Positions 5,046 to 7,454 of a stretch of 7,454 nucleotides of DNA are shown here, piece after piece; positions within the stretch are counted from its first letter, which is position 1, and every line of letters starts with the position of its first letter. The translations under genes and the position numbers were made by a program. The notes under the pieces were generated by a model. That model did no database searches and was not told where the DNA came from. It worked only from the letters and a program-made list of their open reading frames with translations. This DNA is from JAENWH01 sp038248745 (lineage in GTDB: Bacteria; Bacillota; Clostridia; Peptostreptococcales; Anaerovoracaceae), in contig JBBRXC010000080.1 in NCBI GenBank assembly GCA_038248745.1, positions 1-7,454 on the forward strand, read 5' to 3'.

Positions 5046-5959
5046 AAAGTATAAATATTATAGGCGGAATTACAGCTGATATAGAAGGCAATCCATATGG
5101 GCAGCTGATTATGGCGGAGTCAAATCCAGGTAAAATCACCATGTCTTATGGTGGAGTAGGAAGAAATATTGCTGAAAATCTGGCTCGAATTGGGGCTGAA
5201 GTAGGCTTTGTTTCAGTTGTTGGAGATGATTTCACAGGAAGAGGCGCCGTAAGGGAACTGGGCGATCTTGGTGTGGACATTGAACATATAAATCTGCTGG
5301 CAGAGGAAAATACCGCTATCTACTTGTCTATATTAAATATTTTTGGAGAAATGGAATTGGCTCTTTGTAATATGGATATTTTGGAAAAAATTTCAACAAG
5401 TATCATTGACAATGCTATGGATAACCTTAGGGCATCAAAAATAATCGGCATAGATACCAATCTCACCGAAGAGACGTTAGCCTATTTAATTGAAAAGCTT
5501 GATGGTATTCCCTTATTCCTTGATCCGGTATCTGCAGCAAAATCCGAAAGAGTGAAGAACCTGATTGGAAAATTTCATACGATTAAGCCGAATAGAAAAG
5601 AGGCAGAAACCATCACGGGGCTGTCTATATTGAATGAAGATGAATTGATGCAGGCGGGAAAATGGTTTGAGGAAAAGGGCGTTAAAAGGATATTTATAAC
5701 CCTTTCGGGGGGTGGAGTGTATTATAAGGAAGGTTCTGTTGAAGGGATTTTAAGGCCAGGGCAGGTTTCTATTGTAAGCGCTACTGGGGCTGGAGACGCG
5801 TTTTCGGCGGCAATAATGGATGGGTTTGTCAGGGGAATGAATGTAGAAGAAACGGCAAAATACGGCATGGCTGCAGCTTCAATTGCAATGGAATCAAAGA
5901 CGCCGGTTAACCCTACTATTTGTTTTGAAGAAATAATGAGGAGAATGAAAAATGGTTAA
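5042..5959 (+). CDS. psuK: PfkB-family carbohydrate kinase, probable pseudouridine kinase
   Basis: The 305-residue protein is a ribokinase-like PfkB kinase. It shows the N-terminal strand INIIGGITAD, the sugar-binding Gly-Gly motif GGVGRNIAENLARIG (37-51), VVGDDFTG, the NRKE motif (184-187), and the catalytic anion-hole motif ATGAGDAF with Asp252 as the expected base. The reaction assigned is ATP-dependent 5'-phosphorylation of pseudouridine, producing the substrate for the glycosidase encoded next. PfkB sequence alone does not specify this substrate; the assignment rests on the eight-base overlap with psuG and the known psuK-psuG pairing in other bacteria. The ATG at 5042 overlaps the kinase stop upstream (ATGA); GGAGGA lies about 11 bases upstream, slightly far, so re-initiation after the upstream gene is likely. 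Length fits the family (E. coli PsuK is similar). Confidence 0.87.
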   Translation: MKSINIIGGITADIEGNPYGQLIMAESNPGKITMSYGGVGRNIAENLARIGAEVGFVSVVGDDFTGRGAVRELGDLGVDIEHINLLAEENTAIYLSILNIFGEMELALCNMDILEKISTSIIDNAMDNLRASKIIGIDTNLTEETLAYLIEKLDGIPLFLDPVSAAKSERVKNLIGKFHTIKPNRKEAETITGLSILNEDELMQAGKWFEEKGVKRIFITLSGGGVYYKEGSVEGILRPGQVSIVSATGAGDAFSAAIMDGFVRGMNVEETAKYGMAAASIAMESKTPVNPTICFEEIMRRMKNG

Positions 5960-6869
5960 GGATTTTCTGGATATTAATCCGGAGGTTTTAGAAGCAATAA
6001 AAAATGGGAAACCTGTAGTGGCTTTGGAATCGACGATCATAGCCCATGGCATGCCTTTTCCTAAAAATGTTGAAACGGCAATGGCTGTAAATCAGGTTAT
6101 CAGAAATAATGGGGCGATTCCGGCAACCATAGGAATTATAAAGGGACGAATAAAGGTTGGGCTCACGGACGAAGAAATACATTACATGGCGAAGGCATCA
6201 AATGTTTTAAAGGTTAGCCGAAGAGATTTGCCTTTTGTTATTTCGCGAGGACGAGATGGCGCAACAACGGTTGCGGCAACAATGATAGCTGCTAATATGG
6301 CTGGAATCAGGATTTTTGTTACAGGAGGTATCGGTGGTGTTCATAGAGGCGCAGGAGAAAGCTTTGATATATCTGCAGATCTAGAAGAACTTAAAATGAC
6401 GGATGTGGTTGTTGTCTGTGCGGGCGTAAAGTCTATTCTTGATATAGGGGCAACCCTAGAATATCTGGAAACTTCAGGAGTCCCTGTCATCAGTCATGGC
6501 ACAGATGAATTCCCGGCTTTTTACAGCAGAAAAAGCGGCTATAAAACGGAAATCGCCCTTGATGAACCAAAAGAAATCGCAGAATTAATTCATATGAAAT
6601 ATCAACTGGGACTAAAAGGTGGTGTTGTTGTTGCATGCCCAATCCCCAAAGAGCATGAAATACCTTTTGATGAAATGGATGATATCATAAAACAATCATT
6701 GGCATCGTGTAAGGAAAAAAATATTACGGGAAAAAGAATAACGCCTTTTCTCCTTGATAATGTAAAGCAATTGACAGAAGGCCGCAGCCTGGAAGCGAAC
6801 ATTCAGTTGGTCTTAAATAATGCTGCCGTTGGCGCGAAAATCGCAAAGTGTCTAAGTGGTGTAACATGA
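5952..6869 (+). CDS. psuG: Pseudouridine-5'-phosphate glycosidase
   Basis: The 305-residue protein closely resembles PsuG (IndA family), which breaks the C-C glycosidic bond of pseudouridine 5'-phosphate to give uracil and ribose 5-phosphate in the cytoplasm. Seen are ALESTIIAHGMPFP with Glu26, PATIGIIKGRIKVGL, SRRDLPFVISRGRDGATTVAATM, TGGIGGVHRGA (124-134), VCAGVKSILDIGATLEYLET with Lys160, ISHGTDEFPAFYS, ACPIPKEHEIP, KRITPFLLDNVKQLT and the C-terminal SLEANIQLVLNNAAVGAKIA. Lys160 is the expected Schiff-base lysine (E. coli Lys166) and Glu26 the expected acid/base (E. coli Glu31). The start has GAGGAG (5938-5943) eight bases upstream and overlaps the psuK end by eight bases. All recognisable family blocks are intact and length is normal. 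No clear intrinsic terminator follows. Confidence 0.96.
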   Translation: MVKDFLDINPEVLEAIKNGKPVVALESTIIAHGMPFPKNVETAMAVNQVIRNNGAIPATIGIIKGRIKVGLTDEEIHYMAKASNVLKVSRRDLPFVISRGRDGATTVAATMIAANMAGIRIFVTGGIGGVHRGAGESFDISADLEELKMTDVVVVCAGVKSILDIGATLEYLETSGVPVISHGTDEFPAFYSRKSGYKTEIALDEPKEIAELIHMKYQLGLKGGVVVACPIPKEHEIPFDEMDDIIKQSLASCKEKNITGKRITPFLLDNVKQLTEGRSLEANIQLVLNNAAVGAKIAKCLSGVT

Positions 6870-6884
6870 AAGAATTTAAAATAA

Positions 6885-6903
6885 TTTATCGAAAGGTGAT
6901 AAA
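6885..6903. repeat. Inverted repeat in the psuG-rubrerythrin gap
   Basis: TTTATC (6885-6890) and GATAAA (6898-6903) form a perfect inverted repeat around seven bases, starting 16 bases after the psuG stop. The arms are AT-rich and are followed by an A-run rather than T's on the + strand, so it is not a good terminator. It could be an operator or a chance palindrome. The rest of the 100-bp gap is AT-rich; TATAAA at 6918-6923 is a possible -10 for the rubrerythrin gene but lacks a convincing -35. Confidence 0.3.
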
Positions 6904-6969
6904 CTAAAAAAAAGGGGTATAAAATTAATTATTGAAAGTTATAGTTAAAACAGCATTTTGGAGGATAAT

Positions 6970-7454
6970 ATGAAAGATTTAAAAGGAACGAAAACATACG
7001 ATAATTTAATGGCAGCTTTTTCAGGAGAGTCGCAAGCAAGAAACAAGTATACTTATTATGCTTCCGCTGCTAAAAAAGAAGGCTATGAACAAATCTCAGC
7101 ATTGTTTTTAGAAACAGCCGCCAATGAAATGGAACATGCAAAACTTTGGTTTAAAGCAGCTCACGGGGTTGGAACTACAGTAGAAAATCTTCTTGATGCA
7201 GCTGCCGGAGAACATTATGAGTGGACAGATATGTACAAAAATATGGCGATTACAGCAAGAGAAGAAGGATTCCCGGAAATTGCTGCTCAAATGGAAGGCG
7301 TGGCGGGAGTAGAAGCAAAGCACGAAGAAAGATATAATAAACTTGCACAGAACATTAAAGAATGTAAAGTATTTGAAAAGGATGAAGTTGTGACATGGAA
7401 ATGTGCAAACTGCGGACATATACACGTAGGGAAAAATGCACTAAAGGTTTGTCC
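6970..7454 (+). CDS. rbr: Rubrerythrin (3' end beyond the window)
   Basis: The first 161 codons are present and the frame is open to the right edge. The N-terminal ferritin-like diiron domain shows the ligand motifs GESQARNKY (Glu20), NEMEHA (Glu53, His56), GEHYEW (Glu81, Glu84) and GVEAKHEERY (Glu115, His118). It is followed by the C-terminal rubredoxin-like domain beginning WKCANCGHIHVG (Cys145, Cys148) with Cys161 of the second CPxC knuckle; the fourth cysteine lies just outside. Rubrerythrins reduce hydrogen peroxide to water in the cytoplasm of anaerobes, with electrons passing through the rubredoxin iron. The ATG is preceded by GGAGGA (6960-6965). Only about 15-25 residues should be missing. 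It may have its own promoter or be reached by read-through from the pseudouridine operon. A PerR-like operator would be expected in such genes, but I do not see a convincing one. Confidence 0.95.
   Translation, partial: MKDLKGTKTYDNLMAAFSGESQARNKYTYYASAAKKEGYEQISALFLETAANEMEHAKLWFKAAHGVGTTVENLLDAAAGEHYEWTDMYKNMAITAREEGFPEIAAQMEGVAGVEAKHEERYNKLAQNIKECKVFEKDEVVTWKCANCGHIHVGKNALKVC

Noticed and set aside
6918..6950. PerR or Fur operator upstream of rubrerythrin
   Set aside because: The AT-rich sequence has partial matches, but no 15-base palindrome close to the known consensus could be seen.
7108..7425. Open frame on the - strand opposite rubrerythrin
   Set aside because: Cysteine- and phenylalanine-rich composition is typical of an antisense shadow, and the + strand encodes an unmistakable rubrerythrin.

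Overview
The window is AT-rich, densely packed DNA with strong AGGAGG-type ribosome binding sites, overlapping start and stop codons and short intergenic gaps. The protein families point to a low-GC Firmicute, most likely an anaerobic Clostridia-type bacterium: a clostridial-style MogA/MoaB, a DUF1461-like membrane protein, a YdbC/PC4-like protein, a TGS-domain nucleoside kinase and a rubrerythrin. This assignment is inferred from family content alone. I see no mobile element, CRISPR array, or tRNA or rRNA gene.

Layout, left to right. (1) Positions 2-193 hold the C-terminal end of a simple-sugar/nucleoside-type ABC transporter permease on the + strand. (2) A convergent gap (194-314) holds a short inverted repeat and a degenerate 22-bp tandem repeat. 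The repeat runs into the stop codon of (3) a mogA/moaB-like molybdopterin adenylyltransferase gene on the - strand (315-812). (4) A divergent promoter region around a palindromic -10 element (866-875) separates it from a + strand cluster: a four-helix DUF1461-like membrane protein (924-1592), a DJ-1/PfpI protein (1604-2143) and a PHP-domain phosphoesterase (2143-2928). The last two are translationally coupled. The PHP protein stops unusually early, at a 12-bp in-frame tandem duplication that contains the stop codon. (5) A near-consensus promoter drives a single small gene for a YdbC-family ssDNA-binding (PC4-like) protein (3032-3274), closed by a 12-bp-stem terminator. (6) A second promoter drives a tightly overlapping three-gene operon: TGS-domain uridine-kinase-like protein (3384-5045), PfkB sugar kinase (5042-5959) and pseudouridine-5'-phosphate glycosidase (5952-6869). 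(7) A 100-bp gap leads to the 5' part of a rubrerythrin gene (6970 to the window edge).

The clearest functional unit is the pseudouridine salvage operon. PfkB/PsuK would phosphorylate pseudouridine, and PsuG would split pseudouridine 5'-phosphate into uracil and ribose 5-phosphate. The first gene adds a second nucleoside kinase of a different fold, with a ThrRS-like N-terminus, whose substrate is not evident. The truncated permease at the left edge could import nucleosides, but it lies 3 kb away and is not in the same transcription unit. Nothing in the window is clearly a new defence or mobile system. The items most worth a second look are the two-kinase pseudouridine operon and two tandem duplications, each placed exactly on a stop codon.
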